DNA of 64,000 nt from a bacterium (GCA_016708315.1 JADJGC010000002.1:496001-560000), one strand, 5' to 3'. Numbered from the stretch's first letter, positions 16,978-26,554 are shown. Notes: generated by a model from the letters alone, not told the origin. Translations and numbers: made by a program.

Positions 16978-18300
16978 ATGCTGCGAATGGCATTTCCGCT
17001 AATTGCCGCATTTATTGTGGTATTTAGCCAGGTCTCGTGGGGAGACACCGTCGAAGATAGTCTTCGTGCCGCACAAGCCGAGATGAAAGATCAAGTCGAT
17101 GGAATCAATGAAAACATGGCAATCATGTCGACAGAAATAGCACTTTTGAAACGACTCAAGGTGAGCGGTTATCTGCAGGCTCGCTACGAGTACAATGACA
17201 CCTCCAAGTCCGGAGTTGCCGGAGGATACGACGCGACAAAGAACCTGAACGCGAACAACTATTACATTCGTCGCGGTCGCATCAAGTTCACTTTCGAACC
17301 AAACGTATCAAGCAAGTATGTAATCTACTTTGATGCCTCAAAAAATACGATCTCGATGAAAGAAGCGTATCTTGAGCTTAACAAGACACATCGGGAACAT
17401 AATTTCAAACTTACAGCCGGACAGTTTAACTACCCATTTGGGTACGAAATCGAATACTCATCGTCAAAGCGCGATTTTCCAGAACGCTCGCTGGCAGAGA
17501 ATCGGCTGTTTCGTGGGGAACGTGATCGCGGAATCAACTTGACCTGGACTGCGCCACGCATCATCAGTGCGAACCTCGGATTCGTGCAAGGATACGGAAT
17601 CGAAAACAGCACGTTCACCTGGTTTGACCCAACAAAGCAAAAGGACTTCATCGGACGAGTGAAAACTTCGTTTGGAATGATTGACGCCGGTATCTCCGGA
17701 TATTGGGGCGAAACCTATACTCCGGGAAGCGCTCCGGTAGCGGCAGTCCCAGGCTCGTCGAAGTGGTTTGACTCGAACGGCAATGGTGCAATTGATGCGG
17801 GTGAGGTTACGACCACTCCCCCAGTGGCAGCGAAAGCGGCAGGACTTGCGGTCAACACCGACAAAATTCGTTACGGAATCGATGCTCAAGCGTACTTCGA
17901 CATCCTTGCAATCGGAGGTACTGCCTTGCGCGGCGAGTTCTTCTACGGCGAAGACTATCAGCGTACTGCTGTCGATATGATCGGCACCAGCAAAGGTTGG
18001 TATCTGTGGTTGTCGCAGAGTCTTGGAACGAATTTCGGGGCAGCGTTGCGCTACGACTTCTTCGACCCAAACATCCACAACGACTACACTGAAGCCGATC
18101 CGGCAAAACGCGCCGTCCTGATTAACGATGCGACAGGTACGACGTCTCTTGCCTTCCATTATTTTTGGGACGCTAACGTGCGGATAACTGCTGCGTACGA
18201 CATTTTCAAGACACTTGAAGATGGTTCGATGTTTTCCAAGTATGAAGGCGATCTGGACGACAATCGCTTCACACTGCAATTCCAATTCGCAATCGATTAA
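16978..18300 (+). CDS. Phosphate-selective porin (OprO/OprP type)
   Basis: Outer-membrane beta-barrel of 440 residues. I start it at the ATG at 16978 because AGAAGGAG lies four bases upstream; the protein then begins with a clean signal peptide (MLRMAFPLIAAFIVVFSQVSWG). A short coiled segment (about 25-55) precedes the barrel, as in porins of the OprP superfamily. Motifs include YYIRRGRIKFTFEP, KEAYLEL and TAGQFNYPFGYE, and the C-terminus FTLQFQFAID suits barrel insertion. An Asp/Asn-rich loop near residue 265 (DSNGNGAIDAGE) resembles a calcium-binding loop. The pstS gene follows after 14 bases, supporting phosphate uptake. Confidence 0.87.
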   Translation: MLRMAFPLIAAFIVVFSQVSWGDTVEDSLRAAQAEMKDQVDGINENMAIMSTEIALLKRLKVSGYLQARYEYNDTSKSGVAGGYDATKNLNANNYYIRRGRIKFTFEPNVSSKYVIYFDASKNTISMKEAYLELNKTHREHNFKLTAGQFNYPFGYEIEYSSSKRDFPERSLAENRLFRGERDRGINLTWTAPRIISANLGFVQGYGIENSTFTWFDPTKQKDFIGRVKTSFGMIDAGISGYWGETYTPGSAPVAAVPGSSKWFDSNGNGAIDAGEVTTTPPVAAKAAGLAVNTDKIRYGIDAQAYFDILAIGGTALRGEFFYGEDYQRTAVDMIGTSKGWYLWLSQSLGTNFGAALRYDFFDPNIHNDYTEADPAKRAVLINDATGTTSLAFHYFWDANVRITAAYDIFKTLEDGSMFSKYEGDLDDNRFTLQFQFAID

Positions 18301-18314
18301 TAAAGGAGATTTCG

Positions 18315-19172
18315 ATGATTAGAGTTAATACTAAGCTCCCTATGCTCTTCCTTGCATTCGTTGTCTGCGGTTTCGGTCTCGTTTCTTCCGCGAGCAGACT
18401 TACCGCAGCAGAGCGAGTCACAGTGAAGGGTTCCGACACCATGGTCTTGCTTGGCCAGCGTTGGGCTGAATCATATATGGCAAAGAATCCTGAAGCAGTG
18501 ATTCAAGTTACCGGTGGAGGCTCTGGTGTAGGTATAGCTGCATTGATTAACGGCACTACCGATATTTGCCAAGCTTCCCGTCCGATAAAGCCCAAAGAAA
18601 CTCAGAGTCTCAAAGCCCGATTCAATGCGACCGGAGTTGAGATTCCCGTTGCACGCGATGGACTGACCGTCTACTTCAACGAAGCCAATCAAGTTTCCGA
18701 ACTCACTATGCAGCAGCTTGCAGGGATCTACTCCGGCGAGATTTTGAACTGGAAAGAAGTGGGCGGTGACGATGCCAAGATTATCGTCTATGGTCGCGAG
18801 AACAGCTCCGGAACATACGTCTACTTCAAGGACGTCGTTCTCAAAGGCGAGGACTTTGCTGCACAAGTGCAAACACTACCGGGTACTGCCGCAATTGTAA
18901 ACGCCATCGCTAAAGACAAAAATGGCATTGGCTACGGCGGCGCAGCCTATGCTAAAGGCGTGAAATTCTGCAAAATGAAAGCAGATGCTCAAGCGGAAGC
19001 GTTTGCTCCGGACCTCGAACATGTCAAGTCAGGTGTCTATCCCCTTTCTCGCTACCTCTTCTGGTATGTTCGAACCAAACCAAGCGGCGAGATTAAGAAG
19101 TTCCTCGACTTTGTCCTATCTGATGATGGTCAGAAAGTTGTTACCGAAGTGGGATACTTCCCGGTTAAATAG
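18315..19172 (+). CDS. pstS: Phosphate ABC transporter substrate-binding protein PstS
   Basis: Periplasmic phosphate-binding protein, 285 residues, with a signal peptide (about 1-32) and no lipobox. Phosphate-contact segments typical of the short PstS family are visible: GSDTM at 39-43, TGGGSGVGIAALINGTTDI at 66-84 and RENSSGTY at 161-168. AAAGGAG lies seven bases before the ATG. It forms an operon with the upstream porin. PstC, PstA and PstB are not nearby, so the permease must be elsewhere. A strong terminator follows. Confidence 0.93.
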   Translation: MIRVNTKLPMLFLAFVVCGFGLVSSASRLTAAERVTVKGSDTMVLLGQRWAESYMAKNPEAVIQVTGGGSGVGIAALINGTTDICQASRPIKPKETQSLKARFNATGVEIPVARDGLTVYFNEANQVSELTMQQLAGIYSGEILNWKEVGGDDAKIIVYGRENSSGTYVYFKDVVLKGEDFAAQVQTLPGTAAIVNAIAKDKNGIGYGGAAYAKGVKFCKMKADAQAEAFAPDLEHVKSGVYPLSRYLFWYVRTKPSGEIKKFLDFVLSDDGQKVVTEVGYFPVK

Positions 19173-19185
19173 CACCGATTTCTGC

Positions 19186-19217
19186 AATGCAGGAGCAGAG
19201 AGGGCTGCTCCTGCATT
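19186..19217 (+). terminator. Rho-independent terminator after pstS
   Basis: A perfect 13-base-pair stem (19186-19198 with 19205-19217) with a six-base loop (AGAGGG) is followed directly by a T-run. It ends the porin-pstS operon and separates it from the lipoprotein gene. Confidence 0.9.
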
Positions 19218-19259
19218 TTTCTTTGGTCCAAACCGATTTTGCTCAACTATAATAGTTTG

Positions 19260-20051
19260 ATGAAATCACTTAGGAACATTGCAGAGGGACTCAAGCTCGC
19301 CATTTTAGCGGCACTTGGAGTTCTGCAAATATCATGTTCAGATGATGCTTGTACTCTCAACTGCAATGGCGATCTGAGGTATCCCCTACAAATCGGTTAC
19401 TCGTGGCAATACAGTGGCGAAGAACGAATCATCAATTTCCGACCTGATAATGATTCCATCACAGAAGTACCACTGGACACAGTCCGTCGGTGGGATTTGA
19501 CGCTCAGCATAAGCAGTTCAGATACTCTCGACGACGGCACAATAGTGTATATAATACACGAGGTTCAGAGCGAAGGCGACTCGCTTATAGCGGAAAGTTA
19601 TCAGTACTATGGAAACAAGGCTGATGGGCTTTATCATTACACTGATCTCTCAATTGGCTCTCCCCTTTTGTTCTTCAAGACCGTCGCAGACGCGAATACC
19701 GAAGCACCAAACGTCGACTTCGCGCGCAAGAGCCTCGAGTATCCCCTTCGTGAGGGACTACAGTGGGAATACACGAATGGATTTGGCTATGGCTCGGCCG
19801 GTGCGATTTACAAGCGGGTTCTGGGAATTGGTGAGCAATCAGTCCCGGCGGGAACATTTGAGTGTTATGCAATTGCGTGGTTTTGGGAGAATCTCCCCAA
19901 TACCGAACATACTGAGTATATTTCTGACGACGGTCTTGTTCGCACTGTGACCAAAGCCACGAATGTTGAATACACGACGTACGAGTATTTCGATGGAATC
20001 GGCTTGGTGGATATTGTTACGGAGATTCGATTGACCCGAAGTCCCTTCTGA
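19260..20051 (+). CDS. Putative lipoprotein, unknown function
   Basis: 263 residues from the ATG at 19260. The N-terminus has basic residues, a hydrophobic stretch (LKLAILAALGVLQIS) and a cysteine at about residue 26, which looks like a lipoprotein signal although Gln at -3 is unusual. The mature part is beta-rich with repeated Trp/Tyr strands: YPLQIGYSWQYSG early, then YPLREGLQWEYTNG and a VPAGTFECYAIAW segment, a pattern seen in uncharacterised extracytoplasmic proteins. No enzyme motif was found. It lies between two phosphate-related gene pairs, but the strong terminator before it suggests its own transcript. Confidence 0.7.
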   Translation: MKSLRNIAEGLKLAILAALGVLQISCSDDACTLNCNGDLRYPLQIGYSWQYSGEERIINFRPDNDSITEVPLDTVRRWDLTLSISSSDTLDDGTIVYIIHEVQSEGDSLIAESYQYYGNKADGLYHYTDLSIGSPLLFFKTVADANTEAPNVDFARKSLEYPLREGLQWEYTNGFGYGSAGAIYKRVLGIGEQSVPAGTFECYAIAWFWENLPNTEHTEYISDDGLVRTVTKATNVEYTTYEYFDGIGLVDIVTEIRLTRSPF

Positions 20052-20141
20052 TCCGGCGGGTGATTTCACGATAGAAATTTGTGGTCTTCTCTCAATAAAA
20101 TGGAGTTGCCAAATTCGACAAAATTTTGTAACCTGTTCCCG

Positions 20142-21344
20142 ATGAAGAGAATGTGCCAGTTTTGTTCAAGTAGCCTTCGTTCGTTTCGGCTAAATCGCAT
20201 CGCTTTTGTCTTCTTCGTTGTTGTGGGGTCATCGTCTGCAGTTTTTGCGCAGTTTAGCGAATTTCCGCTCAAGATGTTTGGCTATTTCCAAACAAACTAC
20301 ACGCAGTACAATCAGCGCGAAGAAGAATATGATGATGCAAAGAGTTTCTCGATGCAGCAGCTCAATTTGTTTCTGCAAAAGGACCTTGATCGCAATCTGA
20401 CCACATTCGTCAATTTCGAATTCTTGAACAGCTACTCGTCAGGCCATCAATGGGGTTCATTTAGCATTGAAGAAGCGTGGATTCGTTATCATAGGTGTGC
20501 CGGATTCAATCTAAGAGTCGGGTTGCAAACGCCGACGTTTAACTATCTCAATGAGATCAAGAATCGCACGCCGCTGATGCCGTATGTAATCAGACCGTTG
20601 GTTTACGAATCTTCGTTTAATGAGATACTGCGACTTGAGGAGTACCTTCCCGCGCGCGCCTACATTCAAATGTTCGGCTATATACCAAAAGGCGCAGCCA
20701 AACTTGATTATGCAGTTTATGTTGGAAACAGTCCTAATGTCAATTCGGACCCCGAGCACGGCCAGACCGGTGTCGATACGACAGATACTTTTCTAGTTGG
20801 CGGTAGACTTGGTCTGCGCGTGAAAGAGTTCAACATGGGATTTTCGGCATCTTATGACAAGTATGACTTTCCCCAGCGCATAGTCAGTCTTCTTGATGAA
20901 AAGGACATTGTGACCCGACTGCCGCGAATTCGCATCGGTGGAGATTTCCGTTACACATTCAGCCGATTCGGAGTCGAAAGCGAGTTCATTCGGGTCAACT
21001 ATGAGGACGACTTAGGCGGTTTTGATGTTGATCTTCGATTCTACTACGCGACGCTTTTCTGCGACGTAACAGATCAGATTCGTGTGTACGGCAGCTACTG
21101 GCTCGCAAAGGAACGTCAATTCTTGAAAGCTGAAATGAAAGGTCTCTTTGGCAATGTAGATACGGTCACTGTAGATCTTGACTATAGGCTTGAAGCGCCG
21201 ACTTTCGGCGCAGCATACACAATGACGGATAAGATCGTAATCAAAGTCCAGGTCGCTCCCGTAACGCAGGAGTTCAAGTGGGAAGGCTCTAATCAGAGGC
21301 ACCGCTTCCACTATTTCGCGGCAGCTCTTTCGGTGTTCCTATAG
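20142..21344 (+). CDS. Porin-like outer-membrane beta-barrel protein
   Basis: About 400 residues from the ATG at 20142; a longer reading from 20079 has no better start signal. A signal peptide (RIAFVFFVVVGSSSAVFAQ) precedes alternating aromatic strands such as MFGYFQTNYTQY, LNLFLQKDLD and FSIEEAWIRY. The tail HRFHYFAAALSVFL ends in a hydrophobic residue, as expected for BAM-inserted barrels. It resembles phosphate-type porins of the OprO/P group. The gene ends six bases before a half-size phosphate-binding-like gene and a histidine kinase gene, suggesting one operon. A 12-base palindrome (20118-20129) lies just upstream. Confidence 0.75.
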   Translation: MKRMCQFCSSSLRSFRLNRIAFVFFVVVGSSSAVFAQFSEFPLKMFGYFQTNYTQYNQREEEYDDAKSFSMQQLNLFLQKDLDRNLTTFVNFEFLNSYSSGHQWGSFSIEEAWIRYHRCAGFNLRVGLQTPTFNYLNEIKNRTPLMPYVIRPLVYESSFNEILRLEEYLPARAYIQMFGYIPKGAAKLDYAVYVGNSPNVNSDPEHGQTGVDTTDTFLVGGRLGLRVKEFNMGFSASYDKYDFPQRIVSLLDEKDIVTRLPRIRIGGDFRYTFSRFGVESEFIRVNYEDDLGGFDVDLRFYYATLFCDVTDQIRVYGSYWLAKERQFLKAEMKGLFGNVDTVTVDLDYRLEAPTFGAAYTMTDKIVIKVQVAPVTQEFKWEGSNQRHRFHYFAAALSVFL

Positions 21345-21349
21345 GATAG

Positions 21350-21817
21350 ATGATGAAGTTCAGGTTTACTCTCATAGTTGTAATGATAGCCGTCTGGTTC
21401 GCCATTGAAGTATCAACTGCTGACGTGTTCGCCTCGGACACAGTTGCAGTGATCGCTCATCTATCGGTTCCCGAACAGGAACTGAATAAGACAAGGTTAC
21501 TCGACATCTACACTGGAGATGTCAAGAACTGGAGCGATGGTAAGCCAGTCGTCGTAATCGATCTCAAACCCGCAGGTGATGTCAAGGAGACGTTTTACAA
21601 GTACCTTGGCAAGAGCCCCTCGCGAATGAAGTCTGTCTGGATGAAGCGAATGTTGTCCGGCGAGGGTGATCCCCCAGTTGCCGTTGAATCAGAGAATGAG
21701 ATGATCAAAAGGGTAGCTGCCACTCCGGGCGCAATCGGATTTGTTTCCCGTGATGCGGTCAATGATACCGTCAAGACGCTTGCTATTATTGAAGATAAGA
21801 GCAACGACAAGAAGTAA
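21350..21817 (+). CDS. Small phosphate-binding-like periplasmic protein (half-size PBP)
   Basis: 155 residues, about half the length of PstS. A signal peptide (about 1-29) precedes a single PBP-like lobe. LLDIYTGDVKNWSDGKP (50-66) matches the PstS segment that reads IYSGEILNWKEVG in the full-length gene at 18315, and ATPGAIGFVS (124-133) matches its C-terminal region. Small proteins like this are found next to porins and HAMP-type sensor proteins in other bacteria; binding of phosphate is an inference. It sits six bases after the porin gene and 54 bases before a histidine kinase gene. Confidence 0.78.
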   Translation: MMKFRFTLIVVMIAVWFAIEVSTADVFASDTVAVIAHLSVPEQELNKTRLLDIYTGDVKNWSDGKPVVVIDLKPAGDVKETFYKYLGKSPSRMKSVWMKRMLSGEGDPPVAVESENEMIKRVAATPGAIGFVSRDAVNDTVKTLAIIEDKSNDKK

Positions 21818-21871
21818 AAGTCATCATCAGAAGCAGTTTTCCTTAATCCCAGGACGGGATGTTTTCGAGAA

Positions 21872-23515
21872 ATGAGACTCAAGGACCTGAGAATCGGCGT
21901 CAAACAGACGATCGGTTTTGTCTGCATCCTGTTTCTAATGGCTGGTGCGAATTTCTCCTCATTTTATCAGCTCTTCAATCTCAAGCAATCGATCGATGAC
22001 GTTACTAAGAGCTGGCTTCCTCGCGCAATTACGATTTCCGAGATAAATATCAACACAACCGACCTTCGCCAAAGCCAGCTACAGCTAATCTTTGCAGACA
22101 GCGAGATTGAACGAGAGGCGCAGGCCGATCGGATCGTGGAGTTGATCGACAGCATCAGCGCCAACCTCGATGAATACGAACAACTGCGGGAACACGCGTT
22201 GACGCAGGGCTTGTATTCGGAAGAGGAGCGAGGGCTCTATGAATCGTTTGATTTGAAGTGGGACAAGTATCAGGAATTGAGTTTAACTTTCTTTGGATAC
22301 ACCCGCGAAGATCGCATCATCGAAGCGGTGAACTTATTGAACGGTGAAGCACGACTGCTTTTTGATGACTTCCGACATGACCTGCAAGAACTTGTCCGGG
22401 TCAATGCTACCGATTCTCAGCGAGCAGCAGTTCGCGCAGAAGAAGCATTTCGAACTGCCCGTCGCGTAGCACAGAACATTTTCGTGCTGTCCCTCATTGT
22501 CTCTGCGCTCGCTGTCTTTGTAACCATTCGATTGATTACGATACCAGTGAAGCAACTTTCGAATGCGGTTGGCAAAGTCGCACAAGGTGATCTGTCGGTC
22601 CAACTGGAGCACCGGTCGGAAGATGAACTTGGTAAGCTTACCTCTTCCTTTAATCGGATGACTACTGCTCTTAAGGAAGCGCGCTCCAAGACAGATGAGC
22701 AGGAGATGACGCTGCGCAGACAAAACAACGAACTGCAAGAGACGCTTGCCCAACTCCAGGAAGCGCAGCAGCAGTTGATTATGAAAGAAAAGATGGCCTC
22801 TCTGGGAAATCTGGTGGCAGGTGTCGCCCACGAAATCAACAATCCGATTGGTGCAGTTAATTCTTCAGCTGACAATGCTCGACGAGCAGTGTTGAGGCTA
22901 CGAGAACTCATTGCTGCAAACGACGAGCTTCAAAGGGTTGCCGGCGAAGCTGACGTTGAGCGGATGCTAAAAGTCCTCGACGAAAACACAATGATTACGG
23001 CAACAGCAAGTAAGCGGATCGCACACATTGTTAAGAGCTTGAAGTCCTTTGCCCGACTTGACGAAGCTGATTTTCAGCGTGCAAGCTTAGAGGAAGGACT
23101 CGAAACCACATTGACACTTGTCCAGCACGAATTCAAGAATAGGATCGAGGTGGTTCGCGAGTACTCACACGTCCCTCCGATACTGTGTTTCCCGAATGAG
23201 CTAAACCAAGTATTCATGAATCTTCTGGTGAACTCGTCTCAGGCTATTCCGGATAAAGGCCAAGTTGTTGTAAAGACTTCTCACGACAATCGATGGGCGT
23301 ATGTCAGTATTGCGGATACCGGCACCGGAATTGCGCCCGCAAGCTTATCGCGAATCTTTGATCCGGGCTTTACCACGAAGGGTGTCGGAGTCGGTACCGG
23401 ACTCGGTCTGTCGATTTCCTATAACATTGTCAAAAAGCACGATGGCGAAATTCTGGTAAGTAGCACTGTCGGCAAGGGCACAGAGTTTACAATCAAACTT
23501 CCCTTCCGCACCTGA
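21872..23515 (+). CDS. Membrane sensor histidine kinase (four-helix sensor, HAMP, HisKA, HATPase)
   Basis: 547 residues. A membrane helix at about 12-34, a helical periplasmic domain to about 198 resembling the four-helix-bundle sensors of chemoreceptors, a second membrane helix at 203-223, HAMP at 224-275, and a coiled coil at 275-310. The phospho-accepting histidine is His320 (GVAHEINNPIGAV). The ATPase boxes are N (NLLVNSSQAIP, 450-460), G1 (DTGTGIAP, 482-489) and G2 (GVGTGLGLSI, 505-514). No receiver domain or partner regulator lies nearby. Position after a porin and a half-size phosphate-binding protein suggests it senses a ligand delivered by them. Confidence 0.9.
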   Translation: MRLKDLRIGVKQTIGFVCILFLMAGANFSSFYQLFNLKQSIDDVTKSWLPRAITISEININTTDLRQSQLQLIFADSEIEREAQADRIVELIDSISANLDEYEQLREHALTQGLYSEEERGLYESFDLKWDKYQELSLTFFGYTREDRIIEAVNLLNGEARLLFDDFRHDLQELVRVNATDSQRAAVRAEEAFRTARRVAQNIFVLSLIVSALAVFVTIRLITIPVKQLSNAVGKVAQGDLSVQLEHRSEDELGKLTSSFNRMTTALKEARSKTDEQEMTLRRQNNELQETLAQLQEAQQQLIMKEKMASLGNLVAGVAHEINNPIGAVNSSADNARRAVLRLRELIAANDELQRVAGEADVERMLKVLDENTMITATASKRIAHIVKSLKSFARLDEADFQRASLEEGLETTLTLVQHEFKNRIEVVREYSHVPPILCFPNELNQVFMNLLVNSSQAIPDKGQVVVKTSHDNRWAYVSIADTGTGIAPASLSRIFDPGFTTKGVGVGTGLGLSISYNIVKKHDGEILVSSTVGKGTEFTIKLPFRT

Positions 23516-23655
23516 GTTCATTATCCAAGAGTCGGATTGTCGTCGCTTGACAGCGAATGAAATTTATGGTTGTATCACCCTGGTCCAATCGTATAATGTT
23601 CGTGTTTTGACGAATCTGATTAGAATTTATGATTTCGACAATTGGGAGTTGAGAA

Positions 23656-24552
23656 GTGAATAAGCTGCTAATCGTTGTCTTGGTAGTGTCGATTATTGGT
23701 AACGTCATTGGGCTGTTCTTTGCCTATAAGTACCGCAAGCTCGGTTATCAGGTGTCCGGCCTTCGCGATGCGGTTGTTGGCGCCGGTCGTGTTGTCGACG
23801 ATCTGACTGATAGGGTTGAAAGTGGTTATAGCAAGCGAATGCTGTTTCTGCATCACTCTGTAGGACAAGGAATGCTTGACCAGGGCGGCTTGCGCGATAG
23901 TCTCTTGAATATGGGGATATTCGTAAAGGGAGCCACCTACGGTGACGAAATTGGCCAGCAGACTGACATCTGCGATTGGAACGCCAAGTTCACAACCGAT
24001 ATCAAGAAATTATTCGATTTCAAGAACCATCCAAATCGTTACTACAAAGATGGTCGGACAAATGACATCATCATGTTTAAATCGTGTTTCCCTTGCAGCT
24101 ACATTGAGTCCGAAGGGACTGCACCCGGAAGCGCGACTAGTCGCGAGCACACGACCCAAAACTACAAAGCAGCCTTCGCCGAGCTGTCAAGGGAGGTCAG
24201 GAAGTATCCTGAGAAACTCTTCATCTATGTCACCTATCCTCCACTAACGCGTTCGCAGACCTATCCAGAGGGCGCACGCAGGGGTCGCGAGTTTAATGCT
24301 TGGCTATTGAATGAGTTCTTGCCGCAGTATCAAAAAGAGACGGGTCTACAAAACTTCGCAATCTTCGATTTGTTTGACGTACTTGCCGATAAAGAAAATG
24401 TCCTACGTGCAGAATTTTGTCCGCCCGATGTCAATGATTCACATCCGAATGAAAAGGCGTATAAGATTGCTGCTGTTCGCTTCTTGGAGTTCTTCAAGCC
24501 ATTGTGGAACAAGTGGCAAGCTGGTGTAGAGACGGCGAAAGCTAGTTCTTAG
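23656..24552 (+). CDS. Membrane-anchored SGNH-like hydrolase domain protein
   Basis: 298 residues from a GTG start. An N-terminal membrane helix (about 3-25) and a short coiled linker precede a soluble domain. Three places look like SGNH/GDSL hydrolase blocks: LFLHHSVGQG near residue 58, IIMFKSCFPCS near 140 and DVNDSHPNEKAY near 263, the last resembling the catalytic Asp-x-x-His. The first block has His-Ser instead of the usual Gly-Asp-Ser, so activity is uncertain. If active, it could deacetylate or acetylate extracellular glycans. The gene ends tail-to-tail with the amidotransferase gene, overlapping by 11 bases. Confidence 0.6.
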   Translation: MNKLLIVVLVVSIIGNVIGLFFAYKYRKLGYQVSGLRDAVVGAGRVVDDLTDRVESGYSKRMLFLHHSVGQGMLDQGGLRDSLLNMGIFVKGATYGDEIGQQTDICDWNAKFTTDIKKLFDFKNHPNRYYKDGRTNDIIMFKSCFPCSYIESEGTAPGSATSREHTTQNYKAAFAELSREVRKYPEKLFIYVTYPPLTRSQTYPEGARRGREFNAWLLNEFLPQYQKETGLQNFAIFDLFDVLADKENVLRAEFCPPDVNDSHPNEKAYKIAAVRFLEFFKPLWNKWQAGVETAKASS

Positions 24553-26554
24553 CTTTCAAATGGTCTGACTGAGCTGAGCTATAATCGCGCCAGACGCGGA
24601 AGTTCGACACCGTTTTGATAGTTCTTGCATCGAAGTTCTCAATGAATTGGTCAACCAGTAGTTGGGTGGAGAGAATTCCGACGAAGGCCATATTATCTTT
24701 AAAGGACATCTGCACTTGAGATTGCTTCAGACATTTCTCGTATAGTTTACCAGCCATGACTGGATTGAAAACGCCCGCACGCTTAATGCGGTCTGGCGAG
24801 AGCAATTGACGGACGTATTCCGGCGATTGCTTTTGCGTAAAGCAATTCGAATCCGGCGCCATATAGGGCTGCTTGGGACGCTTCAATATTGCTTCTGGCA
24901 AGGCTCCGCGCATTGCACGCTTCAGCACCCACTTCTCTTTCAATCCGAATAATTTGTGCTGCGGCGGAATTTTGGCAGCGAATTCAATCACCCGATGGTC
25001 AAGAAACGGATAGCGGCCCTCGACAGCATTGGCGGCGGCCATTCTATCGCCCTGTGATGAAAGCAGATATCCCGAAAGCAAGGACTTTGCTTCCACGAAC
25101 TGCGCTTGCGACAGATGATGCCAACCTGCGAAGCCTGCTGGCAGTGTATGCGCGAAGGCGTTCAACGACTCTTCCGATCTTGAACTGCTCTTCGTCTCAA
25201 GAGCATAGAAGTCTTTCACGCGCGACGATGTCTTGATTCGGAGCATGTGTGAATAGTAATAACGATCTGTATCGGTGAGCCCTTCACGATAGAATTCCTG
25301 CAAGAATAGGTCAGACTTAACGTCGCTGAGCGGTAGAGTCGGGTAGAGCCGCTTCAAAAGTAGTGCTCTAAATCGGGAGTCGGGATTGCGTGCCCAGAAG
25401 CGTCTAATCTTGGATTCTTTGAAAATATCATAGCCTGCAAACATTTCGTCTGAACCTTCGCCAGTAAGCACGACCTTGAAGCCCGTATCGTTTACCAGCT
25501 TTGAGAGCAAGTACATTGGCGCCGGAGCTGTACGGAGAATTGGCCTCTCCGTATGCCAGATGATTTCAGGGAAGCAGTTTGCAATATCAGAGTAGTTGCA
25601 TTGAACCGAGTGATGGTGAGTGCCAAGCTGATCAGCCATTTGCTTTTGATAGTTGGATTCGTCGAACGCACTGTCACCAAAGGCGATTGAGAAAGACTCC
25701 AGGCGATTTGATGTGAATGAGCGTACTAACGCCGCGATGGCGGAAGAATCGAGCCCTCCGGAAAGATAGGCACCGACTGGAACATCTGCGCGGAGTCTCA
25801 GCCGTATTGAATCGACCAGCAATGCGTGAAGTTCTTCAGCCCAAGAATCCACACTACGCGATGAATCATAAGCATCGGGGTATTGCATTGACCAAAAGCG
25901 AGCCGTGTTAATCTTGCCGGCATCGATTTCGAGGAATGAGCCCGACTCCAATTCCTGTACGTTTGAAAACACCGTTCTCGGCGGAGCACAGGTCCACCAT
26001 GTGAAGACTTGGTCCAACCCGGAAGCATCTAATCTACGCTCGATAGTTGGATCAGCGAATAGCGCTTTGATCTCGGAAGCGAAATAGAATCTGCCATTAT
26101 GAACAGTATAAAACAATGGGCGTTTGCCCATGCGGTCGCGCGCGCTGAAAAGAGATTGCTTCTTTGAGTCATAGATTGCAAATGAGAATTGCCCGTTGAA
26201 TCGCTCTAGGCAGTCTCTTCCCCACTGCTCATAGGCATGGACAATAACTTCGGTATCTGAGTTGGTCCGAAACTTGTGCCCAAACGACTCGAGGATGGGT
26301 CGCAATTCAATGTAATTGTATATCTCGCCATTGAAGGCAATCCAAACGGTCTCATCTTCGTTACATAGGGGTTGTTGACCAGTAGAGAGATCAATGATCG
26401 AAAGTCGAGCGTGTCCGAGGACACACTTGTCGTCCAGAAAGGCGCCGAACTCATCAGGTCCGCGGTGCCTGATCAGCGAGATCATTCTGGTAACAAGGTC
26501 ACGATCTGGAGGGCGCGAGTCCTCGAGTTGGAAGTATCCGGCAATTCCACACAT
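24542..26554 (-). CDS. Asparagine synthase-like glutamine amidotransferase (exosortase-locus type)
   Basis: 670 residues in two domains. The N-terminal Ntn glutaminase domain starts MCGIAGY with Cys2 as nucleophile, followed by RHRGPDEFG (29-37), LGHARLSIID and FNGEIYNY (74-81). The synthetase domain has the PP-loop SGGLDSS at 265-271. The C-terminus is longer than E. coli AsnB. Genes like this recur in PEP-CTERM/exosortase exopolysaccharide loci, where they are thought to amidate a sugar acid or related group rather than make free asparagine. It is last in a minus-strand set with ligase, carrier and NadE-like genes. Confidence 0.88.
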   Translation of the reverse strand: MCGIAGYFQLEDSRPPDRDLVTRMISLIRHRGPDEFGAFLDDKCVLGHARLSIIDLSTGQQPLCNEDETVWIAFNGEIYNYIELRPILESFGHKFRTNSDTEVIVHAYEQWGRDCLERFNGQFSFAIYDSKKQSLFSARDRMGKRPLFYTVHNGRFYFASEIKALFADPTIERRLDASGLDQVFTWWTCAPPRTVFSNVQELESGSFLEIDAGKINTARFWSMQYPDAYDSSRSVDSWAEELHALLVDSIRLRLRADVPVGAYLSGGLDSSAIAALVRSFTSNRLESFSIAFGDSAFDESNYQKQMADQLGTHHHSVQCNYSDIANCFPEIIWHTERPILRTAPAPMYLLSKLVNDTGFKVVLTGEGSDEMFAGYDIFKESKIRRFWARNPDSRFRALLLKRLYPTLPLSDVKSDLFLQEFYREGLTDTDRYYYSHMLRIKTSSRVKDFYALETKSSSRSEESLNAFAHTLPAGFAGWHHLSQAQFVEAKSLLSGYLLSSQGDRMAAANAVEGRYPFLDHRVIEFAAKIPPQHKLFGLKEKWVLKRAMRGALPEAILKRPKQPYMAPDSNCFTQKQSPEYVRQLLSPDRIKRAGVFNPVMAGKLYEKCLKQSQVQMSFKDNMAFVGILSTQLLVDQFIENFDARTIKTVSNFRVWRDYSSAQSDHLKAKN

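Noticed and set aside
17464..18285. Long open frame opposite the porin gene, 273 codons on the minus strand
   Set aside because: It is the antisense shadow of a porin with clear signal peptide and barrel pattern; it has no recognisable motif or ribosome-binding site.
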